Assembly: GCF_020360975.1 (NCBI RefSeq)
Contig: NW_025408671.1
Span: 3,348,001 to 3,412,000, forward strand
DNA length: 64,000 nucleotides
DNA from: Hirsutella rhossiliensis
Taxonomy: Eukaryota; Ascomycota; Sordariomycetes; Hypocreales; Ophiocordycipitaceae
Direction of reading: 5' to 3'
Shown here piece after piece: positions 47,101-58,492 of this stretch; position 1 is the first letter of the stretch; every line of letters begins with the position of its first letter. The position numbers and the translations under genes were made by a program. A model generated the notes under the pieces. It saw nothing but the letters and a program-made list of their open reading frames with translations, made no database searches and was not told the DNA's origin.

Positions 47101-47714
47101 GTGGTGTCCGATCGCAGTCGGATTTTGCCTGCGTCGAAAGTTCCGCCAGGGGGCCGTGGCAGGATGATGGGGAGCATCGGGGCTGGAGAGGCAATCAGGA
47201 CGTGCAGATACCCGAGTTCGATCGCCCCTTGATCATCAGCACCCCGAAGGGCATCGCCGGCGCACTGGACCCCCCCGCCTCACGCACACGGGAGCGGCGA
47301 GACGAGCCCCAAATACTGGCGCCTGTCCCACGGCATCCCCGTCCCACCCACCTGAACCACTCCAACCTGGTCCTGGAGAGCCTGGAGCAGCCGTCGACGC
47401 AGGGCGCCCGGGCACACCGGCGAGGCATCTCGCCCCAGCGGCGACAACGGCGGCTCAGCGGCCTGCCGGTGTGGCTCCGGGCGGGACCGGCGGCGAGCCG
47501 GAGCCCCACCACGCCGGTCCACCGGCGGCCCAGCAGGGCGGAGCGCAGCGCGGCCCAGAACATGATCGACGCCCGGAAGCGGGGCTGGAAGGGCAAGCAC
47601 AAGGGCGGCAAGAAGAAGGGCGGCGGCGGCAGGGACGAGGCGTCGAGCAGTGCTGGGTGGACCGACGTGTCCACTCCGTCGGCGTCCAAGGAGAAGAAGT
47701 GCGCCGTCATGTGA
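44116..47714 (+). CDS. F-box protein with beta-propeller-like region and C-terminal CaaX box
   Basis: Two exons (44116-44216 and 44285-47714) give 1176 aa. The splice (donor GTAATG, branch GCTAACAG, acceptor GATAG) rebuilds an F-box at about 23-62: FARLPDEIIEQILLATDPNG then FASLVVLNSKWRAVSQ. Without it the frame reads an unrelated head. Residues of about 120-430 show WD-like strands (LLAYNSSRIYVIDVRGDD; VDALAFSPDGTQILGTT; ELVAAGFRGNEVWIYGV). The remainder is disordered and Pro/Ser/Arg-rich. The last residues are a basic run (GWKGKHKGGKKKG...KEKK) then CAVM, a farnesylation-type CaaX box. F-box proteins select substrates for SCF ubiquitin ligases; the lipid motif suggests a membrane-bound one. 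Specific substrates are unknown. Confidence 0.87.
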
Positions 47715-48375
47715 GGGGGCTGAGAAAGAGGAGGAGTGGTCGGGTTACGTGTTCGGGGAGGCGGAGGATAATCTCATGATAAATCCGCCTGCCCTGCCCC
47801 TTTTCGTTGGGTGTGTGGGGAACTTGAGACCTTTGTTCTGCCACGGTACTACTAGGTTCATGGGGGAGGCAGACTTATGACGATGACGACTCGGGGACTA
47901 AACTGGCAGATTTAGCATATCTTACATCAACCAAGCAAGTAAATAAGCAGACCGTGTATCCTGTACTAAGCTAGGTATCATGATTCCCTGTCGGATCCCC
48001 AAAATCGCGAAAATGTACGTTGCAATGGGCCGCTGCAGAACGAATTCGGCACAAAACGTCCCACGGAAAAATTAAAAGACAAGATGTGATGCAGCCCAGT
48101 TAAGAAAAAACGCCGCCGTCGGCTCCGGTCCACGGAATGCCGCCTCTAGCATGAATAGACAAAGAAAAGAAACAACGAAGGGGAGGGAAGGGGACCCAAA
48201 GGCACTGAGCATCGTCAAAGGCTGCCGCTCTTAGGCGTTGCTGGCCCCGCGCCTGTCGCAAGACTCAAGTGACAGACAAGCCACAAGCCCATTCAAATGA
48301 CCGTAGTGGTACGGGCCCAGCAAGGGCATCAACATATTGAGGCCACTCGCAAAGAAGGCTGCCTTGAGAGAATGC
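47715..48375. other. convergent 3' flanks
   Basis: 661 bp lie between the stop codons of two convergent genes and should hold both 3' UTRs. The sequence is AT-richer than its neighbours around 47900-48120. No gene is seen. Confidence 0.6.
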
Positions 48376-49632
48376 TTATATCCTCGGCGTGGTCCCCGGC
48401 ACGTACGGACGCCGGCCGCGGTGCACGTCGCCGAGGCCGACCTCCTCCATCATGTCCGACATGGTGGTGATGCGGTGGTCGTTGTTGCTGGGGCGCACCG
48501 TTTCCGGGTCGGCAAAGACATTGATGTCCTCGAAGCTGGGCTTGCGCCCGACGTCGTGCGTCGACATGCGGCGCGAGTACCGCGCTTCGGTGGGCTTCAT
48601 GTCGCGGATAGGCGCGAGGCGGGACCCGACGACGTGGCCAGTCCGGGCCGTCAGCTCCTCGACCGACGTGACGGACGCGCGCGACCCGACGGGCGAGTAG
48701 GGCGAGGGGTTGGGCGAGTCAAAGGGGTTGGGGATGGAGATGCGCGGCGCCGGCCTGAGGTGCGTATTGGTAGGAGAATACGGGGCGACGACCGGCGTGG
48801 CTGGCGGCTCCGGGGAGGCGGGATTCCCGCGCAGGAAATCGCTGCGGTAGGAGCCCGGGTGGAGGACGGGCGCGGAGATGACGTGGCCGTAGGGTCCCGA
48901 TCCGCCCCCGGTGCTTCCGTCCTGAATCGAATCTTGGTCGGACGCGGCCCGACGGCTGCGGCGGACGCAAAGGATGATGACGATGAGGAGAAAAATGAAG
49001 CCAGCGACGCCCCCGATGATGCCGCCGATGAGGGGGCCCTTGTTTGGCCCGGGGACGGGACTCGGGTCGGAGACCTCGCTGGGTGTGGTAGAGGCGGCAG
49101 CGGCAGACGAAGGCGAGTCGGCCGTGGTACTCGTTGCGCTTGGCTCAGCGGCAGTCGTCGAGCTGGCGCTGGGCTGCTCGCTCTTGGGGGACTTGGACTG
49201 ATCCTTGTTCTTGGAGCACCTGGCGCCGCCGTCTGAACAGGAATAGCCAAAGGGGCAGCAATAGCCGCTGGCGCCGCACTTTTGCAGGGCGACGTCAAAG
49301 ACGGTCGTCTTGACCGGGGCCTTCAAGTCAGTGGCGGGGTCCTGAGCCTGGATGTAGCAGGTGATGGGCTCGATTGTGTCGCATGACTTGTCGTTGGGAC
49401 AGCATAGGGCGGTGGTGCCGGCGGCGAGAGAGATGCACGAGCTGCCCTTGGGACAGCAGAAGTTGTCCGGGAGGTCGTTGGAGCAGGAATCGAGGCCCTT
49501 TGCAGCGCAGGTGTCGGCTCGAGCGAAGAGTCTCGGGGCGGCGGGCGTGGCGGCGGGCGAAGAGGAGACGACGGCCGAGGATAGCAGGAGCCGGAGAAGC
49601 AGGAGCCGGAGAGGCACCGGATGCCGTTCCAT
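48376..49632 (-). CDS. Cys-rich single-pass plasma-membrane protein, sensor-like
   Basis: A single exon of 418 aa. A leucine-rich signal peptide (about 1-24) is followed by an ectodomain with 14 cysteines (about 42-139), including paired CC motifs (NFCCPKG, ALCCPND, GYCCPFG). A Ser/Thr/Pro stalk (about 145-195) suited to O-mannosylation precedes one transmembrane helix (about 200-222, LIGGIIGGVAGFIFLLIVII) with a CVRRSRR stop-transfer. The cytoplasmic tail is Pro/Ser-rich with possible phosphosites. This architecture resembles fungal cell-wall sensors of the Wsc/Mid2 type, but the Cys spacing is not a clear WSC domain. The ATG at 49632 is chosen because the signal peptide follows; in-frame sequence extends further upstream. 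The role is inferred from topology only. Confidence 0.85.
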   Translation of the reverse strand: MERHPVPLRLLLLRLLLSSAVVSSSPAATPAAPRLFARADTCAAKGLDSCSNDLPDNFCCPKGSSCISLAAGTTALCCPNDKSCDTIEPITCYIQAQDPATDLKAPVKTTVFDVALQKCGASGYCCPFGYSCSDGGARCSKNKDQSKSPKSEQPSASSTTAAEPSATSTTADSPSSAAAASTTPSEVSDPSPVPGPNKGPLIGGIIGGVAGFIFLLIVIILCVRRSRRAASDQDSIQDGSTGGGSGPYGHVISAPVLHPGSYRSDFLRGNPASPEPPATPVVAPYSPTNTHLRPAPRISIPNPFDSPNPSPYSPVGSRASVTSVEELTARTGHVVGSRLAPIRDMKPTEARYSRRMSTHDVGRKPSFEDINVFADPETVRPSNNDHRITTMSDMMEEVGLGDVHRGRRPYVPGTTPRI

Positions 49633-52574
49633 GGCTTCCAGAGCACTGGGAACGGGGAGTGAGTCTTGTCGATGAGAGATGGGATGTAAGTGGTGGCACG
49701 AGGCGTGGTGGAAGTTGTGAGAATAGCAAGGCAAATGGATGACGGAGGGGGGGAGAGAGAGAGAGAGGTCTGGCCAAGCAGGCGATGGGGAGAGGATTGA
49801 ATGTCACCAATGTGGTCCGGCAAAGAGTCGTTCAAACGTAGAGCAAAAGGATTCTTTAGACCACAAACGACTTTGGGTCACAAACGAACAATGGGACAGG
49901 GCGTCGAAGAGAGCATCTCACGAGGTGGGCAAAGGGACGGTAGAGAGTGGGCACAAAGACGGAGAAAAATGTCAAAGAGGCGCAAGACGAGGACAAGCGG
50001 CGCAAAAGGCAGCAAGCATATTGGCAATCAGGCGCGTACCCGGGACGTAAAGGACTGTCAGCCATGGTAGCATTGTTTTCGATTGCCGGGCGCTTGGCCA
50101 CACGAACAGGCGGCTGGTGGCGAAACGAAGGCGTGGACAAATTTCCCTAGACGCTTTGTGCACCGAGGCGTTGCCGACGAAGCCGCAGGCGCCCAACGAG
50201 CCCCGTCTCGCTCTTGCGGGACAAGCAAGGGCGCAGTGTCGTGTCACTCGACAGGCATAGGCGGCGGCGGAGACGAGACGCATCAGAGGTGGCAGTGACA
50301 GACGCAGAAGGAGCCGTTTGCGGCAGAGGGAGAGGAGGCGCGCGCGTCGCCGCCGAGACTGGCTTTGTGTAGGAGATAAGAGGAACGACGTTGAGGTTTG
50401 GGCCGTTTGTCGCAGAAATAGACGCGCCGAGGGACAGGAAGGGCTTTGATTGGCCGACAAAGGAGCGCCAGCGGCGCCTAGCAAAGGAAGGAGCTAATTA
50501 TTAATTACTGTGCGGATACAGCCGAGTGATGAGGTAATCTCCTTCCCCTGCTAGCACGCACTGGAGCCTCTCTGGAGGCATCTCCCAAGATCCTGGCACG
50601 CGGGAACGACTGGCGACGGGACAATGAGGGATAAAACAAACTAAATGAGCATTGTTGACAGGCTTTGATTATTTCTTTTGGCAGCTGTCGAATCCCCCAC
50701 TCAGGCCGTGGGCGTTGTCGGCGCATCATTCGGCAGTGGCGCATTGGAGCCCAGACCCGTGCAAAGTCGCCCGCCAATGAAGACGGGCAGTGCAGTTCAG
50801 CGCAGTTCAGTGCCGTTGAGTGCAGTTCAGTGCACCTCCCTCAGTGCAGCTGCAGCAGAGACCGGCCATAGTACGCCAACAAGAGGCCTCCTCCCCCTCC
50901 GCCACAAACAGACACAAACACACCGAGAGCAATCAATCCTGCCGAGCCCTGCCCGCCCGGGACACGCACTTGCTGTGCATGCAGAGTCCAACAGAGGCGG
51001 CCGGGGTCTAGGTAGGCAGCAATCGACATGCACGCACGCACGCACCAGCACGATTCAACAACCCACCCACTCCCCCGACCCCTGCGAATCTGCACTGCCG
51101 TCCCTCCGTCCGTACATAGTGGTAGGCTACTGTCAAACGTCACGAGCCGCCACCATTCGCGCTCCGTGGTTGGCTTGGAGCCGCACCGCACCGCCGCAGT
51201 CATGATAATCATGTCCAAGGTCGAGACAGCATTGTGGCAAAATCATTCGTCACCTTCGTAGACCCTGGCTGAAGCCCCTTGGGATAAGGTCTGCTCACGA
51301 GACCAAAGCAGTGACGGGCTGATCTCTCCGCCCCCGTCGTCCATGGCCGCTTTCTCCATGCCCTGCTCTGTAAACACGTGGAAGCTCCAGCCAAGGAATA
51401 TGCTCTGCTTTACGTACTTACCTTAGCTCTGTGTGTAATTAATATTGTACTCCCCTACAGTAGCCGTTAAAGGCCTCCGCAATCGGCACAGTGCGCTTTG
51501 CTCCACGCACATCCCCCCACGCCCCCCATCCCATGCACCCCCATATTTTACACTACCAGATGCCGATCCGACCCAGTTTTCGCAGAGGCGTCGATCCATG
51601 GGCCGCAACCCCGGCCTCTACAAGCTTTAGTGGCCAGCAGCTCCGTCTACCGGCCTTTCATCGCCGCCTTCACATCTCGAAGCGTCCAGCCACCTTGGCC
51701 ACCGCCGGGGACGACGAGGCACGCCCAGAAGCAAATAATAAAAAAACAATGTTGAGAATTAAGGGGGGGGTGGGGGTATATCCAGTCATCCGTTGCTCTA
51801 CAAACACATCCCGCCCGTTTGTCGACGGGCTCCCTCCCTCCCCGCTCGTTGCCATCATCATCAACCACAAGGTCCTCAGAGACCCCAGATCCGGCCACCC
51901 CTGCCCTCAATCCAAGAACTAGCTCCTCTGCGCCTTTGATTCCAATGTCCGCCTGATACACGTCTCGTTTGTGTGCGTGTGTGTGAATTGCCATCGTAGC
52001 GATAGGCAGAGAAACCACCGACTCCGACAAGGTGACGCAAGCAGGTGGTGGAAAGGGGAGAAAGAAAAAGAAAAGCAAGGGGCATCATTCGTAATCCCAG
52101 CCAAGTCGCACCATCCACTCCCGCCATCGTAATCATCGTCCACCATCATCGTCATCTCCCGACCGCCGTCATCCTCAGCCCCCGTACCTCAAGACTCCAA
52201 AAAGTCTCCCAAGTGTCTGCAAAGGCATTTCCATGTGCCGCTGTTCATCGTGAGCCACGTGACTCCGGTGGTGCCTTGCGGCATCCTCTAATACATCCCA
52301 TCCCAGTGGGATGTGCATGCCATGACAGATTCGTGCCATGAGGGGGAAGTAATGAAACTAGAATGAAAAATAAAAGGGAATAGAATAAAAATATTCGAAT
52401 GCTGAAATTCGCACCTCTGGCTCCCGCTTCAACCCTCGCCTCAGAGAGAAGCCGAGAGGGGTAGGGAGGTGAAGCGGATTGCTCGGCCTCGGAATATCCT
52501 TCAACAGGCCGGCTGTTGGAAGGAGGGAAGAGAGAAAGAAGTAGAAAATGGACCGAAGACAACGTCAGGGTTCG
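49633..52574. other. 2.9-kb intergenic region
   Basis: This holds the promoter of the Cys-rich membrane protein (left) and the 3' UTR of pro1 (right). No recognisable coding sequence is present; the 170-codon minus frame at 49972-50484 is Arg/Leu/Ala-rich and looks spurious. It contains a 10-bp tandem repeat at 50791-50830. Confidence 0.5.
50791..50830 (+). repeat. 10-bp tandem repeat, four copies
   Basis: Four consecutive decamers of the form TGCAGTTCAG, with one or two substitutions in the second and third copies, in a gap without genes. Confidence 0.85.
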
Positions 52575-54632
52575 TCATATCAGGAGAAAGTCCCAGCCCT
52601 TCATCCTCATAATGTCCCGCCAGTGGATGTACTGCGGCATCCCCGCGTCCGACGCCGAGGACCGCGGTGTGGCCACCTGCGCGAGCTTGTCATTTTGTAG
52701 CCACACCTCGCGGAGAAGGGTCAGCATGCGTCCAAACGAGCCGCAGCTGGCTTGGTCGCCGAGCCGGGTGACGCGGCCCTCAAACAGGTTCCGGAAGCTG
52801 CTGCCAGGTAGGCTGATGGATCCCCCAATGAGGTAGACCCAGACGAGGCTGCGGTCGAAACCCTCGGGCCCCGAAGGAATGTGTTGCAGAACGTTTGTCA
52901 GCTTCTCCATCAGGCCCATGGGAGAGGGCTGGCTAGGGCTGAAGCCGGGCACCAGACTGCACAGGTAGATGCGCGCGGCAAGGCGGAAGGCGGCCGTGAT
53001 GTTTTTGGACAGCTGCTTGGGCGAGAGGCTTCCGTTGGCGTTGTAGGCCGACTTGGGGCCCGTCTCGTTGACCTCGGTTAGGCTAATCTGCTCCCCGAGG
53101 GCCGAAACGTGCTGGCACAGCGTGAGGTCGTCCATGCCGTCCATCTTGAGCGACTCAAGGCAGGCGACTTCCGAGATGAGGTACATGACGCGGTCCTCGC
53201 AGCCCATGAGCTCCCGCAGACCCAGCTGGTGGTTGGCCTGCGAGAGATGCTTTTCCCGGTAGGTGTGGGCAAACGTGGGCGAGGTGCCCTGCATCGTGGC
53301 GCCGAGAATGTCGATCCAGCCCGTCAGCGTCATGTTGAAGGGGGCCTGTGCCACCTGGCCGGCCGGGGCGGACACGAGGCGCGGCAGGTCCAGCTTCTGG
53401 ACGAGATTGATGGCCGCCTGGAAGTGCTGGTGCCAGGCGATGTCGAGGAGATCGTCATCGAAGCGGCCGACGACGCACTGGAAGAAGATGAGGCCGAGGG
53501 TCGCCTCGAGGATCTGCTGGTGGTCCTCGTCGCGCTTAAGCGCCTCGCAAAGCGAGTAGATTGTCGCGTAGCGGTGGCGCATAATGTCTTGATCAATCTC
53601 CTCGGAGGGGGCCTTGGCCTGCGTCTTAATATGCTGGGCGGCGATGCTGAGGCAGCAGTGGAGGTAGACGCTGTTGGACTGCAAGGCCGGGAGGATCAGG
53701 TCGGAGGCGACGGAGCCGTGCTGGTTGGACTCTAGGATGGGAAAGATGGTGGGCAGGACAAACTGGACAAAGTGGTCGAGCAGGCGCTGGTCGTTGTCCT
53801 CGAGCTCGATACGCACCTGTCTGGAACTGCTGCAGGGGGGGCCATGGGCAAAGTCGAAGAACTTGGGGTTGAGGGCCTCCTCGGGCAGCGACTCCCTGCG
53901 CTCGTGGGTAACGTGCTCTGTCCAGCCGGCCTCGAGGTGGCCGGGGCCCAGAACGGTGCCGGGCGGAGGGGGGGTCTGGTACGTGCTGAAGGTGGCAACG
54001 TGGGATTCCCTCAGCGTGGGCACGTCGTTGACGAACATTTGGCGCTCCGTCTTGACATCGACCTCGTATGGCGAGTAGGCGCCCAGCATGAATTCCGGGT
54101 GCAAGGGCGGGCCGTAGACGCCGTATTCGGCTCCAGCGGGCGGGCTGTTGAAGTTGAAGGCGGCCGAGAAGTGCGAGTCGATGGAGGCGGACCTGGTGCG
54201 GTCCAGAGGATCCGTGAAGGTGGCCGACGTGGGCAGCGAGTGAGACAGGCCCGGGGGGGAACTGACAGACGTCTGGACGGGGTGTGACGACTTTTCGGCG
54301 AGCTTCTTGCGCTTGATGATGTTCTTGATGTCCTCCTTGTGCTGGCGGCGCGCATCGTTATTGCTCCACCACATGGGCCGCTTGTACTCGCACTGCAGGC
54401 CGAGATGTCTGCAGGCAGTGCACATGGGCGAGCCCTCGTCGCACTTTTTCCTCCTCAGCCTACATGTGAAGCATCCTAGGACGGCGCGCCAGGTCAGTTC
54501 TGTGCCGTGTAAGTGCAAGTGAAGGGGCCACGAACCAGTCCGCGACCTGCGATGCATCTGCGACTTTGACTTTGCGTCGCCATTGCCATTGCTGGCCTTT
54601 GTCTTTGCCTTTGCAGACTGCGTGACAGCCAT
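52575..54632 (-). CDS. pro1: Zn2Cys6 developmental regulator PRO1 / ADV-1
   Basis: Two exons (54632-54536 and 54475-52575) give 665 aa, close to the ~690 aa of the Sordaria protein. The 60-bp intron (donor GTTCGT) interrupts the zinc cluster's leader and joins RRSRT-G to CFTCRLRRKKC. The binuclear cluster is C34-x2-C37-x6-C44-x6-C51-x2-C54-x6-C61, followed by the conserved linker EYKRPMWWSNNDARR. Other PRO1-typical blocks are TSATFTDPLDRTRSASIDSH, VKTERQMFVNDVPTLRESHV, LRELMGCEDRVMYLISEVAC and the C terminus MKGWDFLLI. PRO1/ADV-1 is a nuclear activator needed for fruiting-body development, hyphal fusion and cell-wall integrity. In-frame ATGs lie upstream (for example 54695), so a longer N terminus is possible. 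It has a very long upstream region. Confidence 0.95.
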   Translation of the reverse strand: MAVTQSAKAKTKASNGNGDAKSKSQMHRRSRTGSWPLHLHLHGTELTWRAVLGCFTCRLRRKKCDEGSPMCTACRHLGLQCEYKRPMWWSNNDARRQHKEDIKNIIKRKKLAEKSSHPVQTSVSSPPGLSHSLPTSATFTDPLDRTRSASIDSHFSAAFNFNSPPAGAEYGVYGPPLHPEFMLGAYSPYEVDVKTERQMFVNDVPTLRESHVATFSTYQTPPPPGTVLGPGHLEAGWTEHVTHERRESLPEEALNPKFFDFAHGPPCSSSRQVRIELEDNDQRLLDHFVQFVLPTIFPILESNQHGSVASDLILPALQSNSVYLHCCLSIAAQHIKTQAKAPSEEIDQDIMRHRYATIYSLCEALKRDEDHQQILEATLGLIFFQCVVGRFDDDLLDIAWHQHFQAAINLVQKLDLPRLVSAPAGQVAQAPFNMTLTGWIDILGATMQGTSPTFAHTYREKHLSQANHQLGLRELMGCEDRVMYLISEVACLESLKMDGMDDLTLCQHVSALGEQISLTEVNETGPKSAYNANGSLSPKQLSKNITAAFRLAARIYLCSLVPGFSPSQPSPMGLMEKLTNVLQHIPSGPEGFDRSLVWVYLIGGSISLPGSSFRNLFEGRVTRLGDQASCGSFGRMLTLLREVWLQNDKLAQVATPRSSASDAGMPQYIHWRDIMRMKGWDFLLI

Positions 54633-56775
54633 GTTGACGGCGCTCCCGAGTGCTCTCAAAGAGCTCCTGTTGGCGTCGAGGGGCGCGGATGGCATTTGTA
54701 TCTGCGATGCCTGCAGCAGCAGGGGACCACAAGGTACCGAGTACGTGCTGGACTGGGTGGATGAGTACAAAGTAGCCCCGGGAAGAGGGAGGAGTGGGGG
54801 GGAGGGGCGTTGGCTCTGTCTGGGGCGTGCGTACAAGGATGAAGAGGAGACGGAGAGAGTGAGAGAAGTGGGTGTAAGGGGGGTGGCACCGTGCGGTAGC
54901 AAGAGCGGAAACACGGTGAGTCCGGAGCCGGCCAGAAACGGGACGATAGAGAGAGAAAGAGAGGCTGGGGGCCGGGGTCCAGGCCAGGCCAGGCGATAAA
55001 GGTCCGATATTGAGCCTTTGCCGTGCCAAATGGTGAAATTATTGAAATTAGTAACGCTAACTGCTGCACTCGTTGTCGCGAAGGCGATGCGTGGCCAGCC
55101 ACTTGGTTGGATGTCCCGAACCAGCAAGACTCGTTTGATTGCTGTTGCGGTGCGCAGAACCGAGTGGACGAGCCGTCGTATTAGTGAATGATAAAGACGC
55201 GCGGAGGAAACAAAAACTCAGGCAAGACCAGCTTGCAGCGAAGTGGAGGACGAGCAGAGAGACGAGGGCCGCGACGGGTGGTGGGGAAGAACGAGGCCCT
55301 TGGGGAGAAGGAGGAGGAGAAAGAGGGTTAAAGAGAGAGAGAGAACCGCCTTCTGCTGCCTTTGGGACACTTAGAAAAGAGGGCTAAATTCAGGGCCGGC
55401 AGCTCGAGGCCAAAGTCTTATATCATTCTGCACAGAGCGAGAGAGAATCGGTCTGTTTCTATTTTTGAACCCGCGTGCAGAGTGTGGCACTCTTGGTCCT
55501 AGTCTCTGGCACCAACGTCAGCGACTGCGCTTACAGAGGCCAATGAGAGCCGCCCACCCGACATAGGCCGTCGGTTTTGCCTGCTCGACGCGATGCGGAT
55601 ACCATGCGGACGCCATGCGGATACCCCCCCTCTTCCGTCCTCGTCCTCTTGTCCTCTTCGCGGGGGGACGAGGAGAAGGGGGGCGGCTTGGACGTGCAGA
55701 CTGGGGGGAGGAGGGGACATGTTCCCAAAGAGGCAAGTCGCGCTGCAAATGCTTCCCACGGGCCGGTGGATGCACGAGCTTTCCCAAGGCCGGAACACGT
55801 CCCCCTCTCGGTGAAGGGCGGAGGAGCCAGCAGATGGATGGAGAGAGGGGACAAGAAGAAGGAAGAGAGGGCCGGCAGGCGGAGAGGAAGAGGGAGCTGC
55901 TTAACTAATAGCCTCGCTGGATAAATACTCGGTAAAAGGATGAGATAGGTACCCTGTGCACAAAATGTACGGACAATGGGCATGTATACGGACATGGACA
56001 TTGTGCATCTAATCAGCACAACGGCCCAGAGCGGAGCAAACCCGACAACGATTAGCCAGAAAGAGTGCCAGATATGCAACTATATGCAACTATATGCATG
56101 GACACATCACGTATCCGGGGTTATGAACGCATCTGTCTTTCCTCGTCTCCGCCGCCATCCAGCATCACCAGACGACTCCCAATCCTTCAACGCAGCTCGA
56201 CAAGACAGCAACTCCAGCTCCCCAGATTCTCCTGGTCGTCATAATGCACGCAAAGACCGGTGATGCCCGGGCGCCGTGTCCTCGCACCTCTGCGTTGCCG
56301 TCCGAGCCAAGCAGCCCAGCCAGCTCAACTCTTGCTTCGGGTCCCATTGGCAAGCTGACTGCAGGATCCCTGCACACGGGTCTGGAATGTGCAGAATGAA
56401 TGCCCAGATATGTACGTATGTATGCATGTTTGTCCAGCGCCTATCCGTACATGCAAAGACGCAGCGGCATCAATAGTAACATGGCTATTGTACGGTGCAG
56501 CACCTGTACAGTACTGTACACCGTCGACGGAGCGTCGACGGCTTCGAGTCCCATGTCCAGACGGGATGAAAAACGAGCGCGGCCCTGGTTTTGGTAAAGG
56601 CCACATCCCATGCCGTCGTGCTCCCCCACCCCTCCTCGTGCTCTCCCTCCCTACGGATACGCCGCACAATGTCACCACTCGATTCTCCGTGGATGGCACG
56701 TGGGTGCATGACGCTTTTGGCCTCAGACGATGTCACTCGGCGGGGGGCATTTGTCGTTGTCGATTGCAGACACGG

Positions 56776-56778
<3 letters not shown>

Positions 56779-56821
<43 letters not shown>
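56779..56821 (+). repeat. (GT)n microsatellite
   Basis: About 20 uninterrupted GT units, ending in TTGCATATAG. Confidence 0.95.
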
Positions 56822-56824
<3 letters not shown>

Positions 56825-57777
56825 ATATAGAAGGGTCAAAGACACGACGAGAGGAGACAAGAGGAGGCTGGTTCCAAGACCATCATCATGGCACGACATG
56901 CTTCGTGCTGCAGTATATGAGGCATGGGCAGGGCACGTGCCGGGTCGGTCCAAGAGACGGCGCTGCAGTTGGGTGGTTGGCGGGAAGCATCTCACCCGAC
57001 AGTGGAGACGGGCAAGAGAAAGGGTTGGGAATCGGAGGCACAGCCTTCCGGCAAGACGAATGGGCGCCATCTTTTGGCTGTCGCTGCCGGGATCTTTTTG
57101 AGTGTCTCGGTGCGGGAAAAAAAGGTGAGAGGAGGGGTGAGGTGAGAGAAGCACGCAGCAAGAAGCACGCAGCATCCATGCTACCAAGTATCGAGTACAG
57201 TCGGGCATTGGCGTCTCGGCTCGGGTATTAGGTATGCTTTACTTGACATGTCTAACTCCAAGATATCACATTAGAGCACCTTGCACGCGGATGGATGGAT
57301 GGGTGGGTTCATTATTTTGTAAATAGTGTCTTGGACACTTCAGACCAGGCCAGGCACACGGTAGGATTCTTCAACCCATCGGTAGCACCCAACGGGGATG
57401 CTTTGGGACAAGCCACGCCGAAAGTCGTTTGATGACGATGCTGTGATGCCCCGTACCTTGGCTCGCGCAGTGTTCGTATCGCACTGCAGAGCAAAGAGCG
57501 TGGGTGCATGCATATAGGGCCAGTGGTAGGTGCTGTTCTGCCATATGTACTTCCCACCCGAGCTGATTTGGAGGCGTGAAGGCACCTGTGAACTGGGCAC
57601 GGAGTGACACGAGCATGCGTGCCTCTTTTCTCGCCGACGTTTGGGGAGGGCCCAGTAATATGTGCTGGGGGTTCATGGCTTGATATTGCACGCAAAGGGC
57701 AGAGAGAGGCACCTGTGCAGCACGAAGTATACCGAGGCAGGACGGATATGGCGTGTAAGGCCTCGCCTGTGCCGTCT

Positions 57778-57881
57778 CACGCACACACGCACACACGCAC
57801 ACACACACACACATACACACATACACACACACACACATATACACACATACACACACACACATACACATACGCACGCACACG
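57778..57881 (+). repeat. (CA)n microsatellite with interruptions
   Basis: About 100 bp of CACACA with interspersed TACA and CGCA units. It is the reverse complement in kind of the GT array 1 kb to the left, so the two arrays are inverted relative to each other. Confidence 0.95.
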
Positions 57882-58462
57882 CGGCGGAATGGGAGTGACG
57901 AGGGGTCGGCGGCGGCGGCGGCGGCGGCAACACAAATGGCGGCGCCAAGGGCGTTCGCCAAGGCGTGAGGGAAAAAAGAAGAGGTGAAGAACAAGCTCGG
58001 CTGGGCGGGCTCAATGGTTGGTTGTTGGCCGACGTCGACAGCCGCCCGCCTTGGAAGGAAAAACGTGGCCCGGGGAGCAGCAGCAGCCAGAGCCGACGCA
58101 CGCGCGCGGCCAACGGGCAACATGCCGTGCAACGCTGGCTGCGCTTGGCCGCCGCGGTGCCTGTGTCGTGACACAAGGGCGGCAACAGGGGCCGGCGGCG
58201 GTTGCGGAAGACGGCGTGAGAGCGAGCCGCGACGGATGCCTAAAGCGGGATGCCTAAAGTGGATTGTCGCTTCTCGGCTGTCGTTGAAGCGGGAGAGATG
58301 ATACATAATTACATACTGTATCCGTAGCACCGTAGATGGAGAGGGCAAAGGTGAGGAGGTGGGCATGGACGACGAGGAGAGAGAGACTCCAACAAGTGCC
58401 TCGAGAATAGGTAAGTTGAGTTACAACCCAGAGAGCAAACAAAGCCAAGACGGGCATGGTAT

Positions 58463-58492
58463 GTACAGTACAGTACAGTACAGTACAGTACA
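58463..58492 (+). repeat. (GTACA)6 pentanucleotide repeat
   Basis: Six perfect copies of GTACA in tandem in a gap with no gene. Confidence 0.95.

Noticed and set aside
49972..50484. 170-codon minus-strand open frame upstream of the Cys-rich membrane protein
   Set aside because: Arg/Leu/Ser-rich chance frame; more likely promoter and 5' leader.
57371..58366. 331-codon minus-strand open frame
   Set aside because: Runs straight through the CA microsatellite, giving a Cys-Val repeat, and has no domain on either side.
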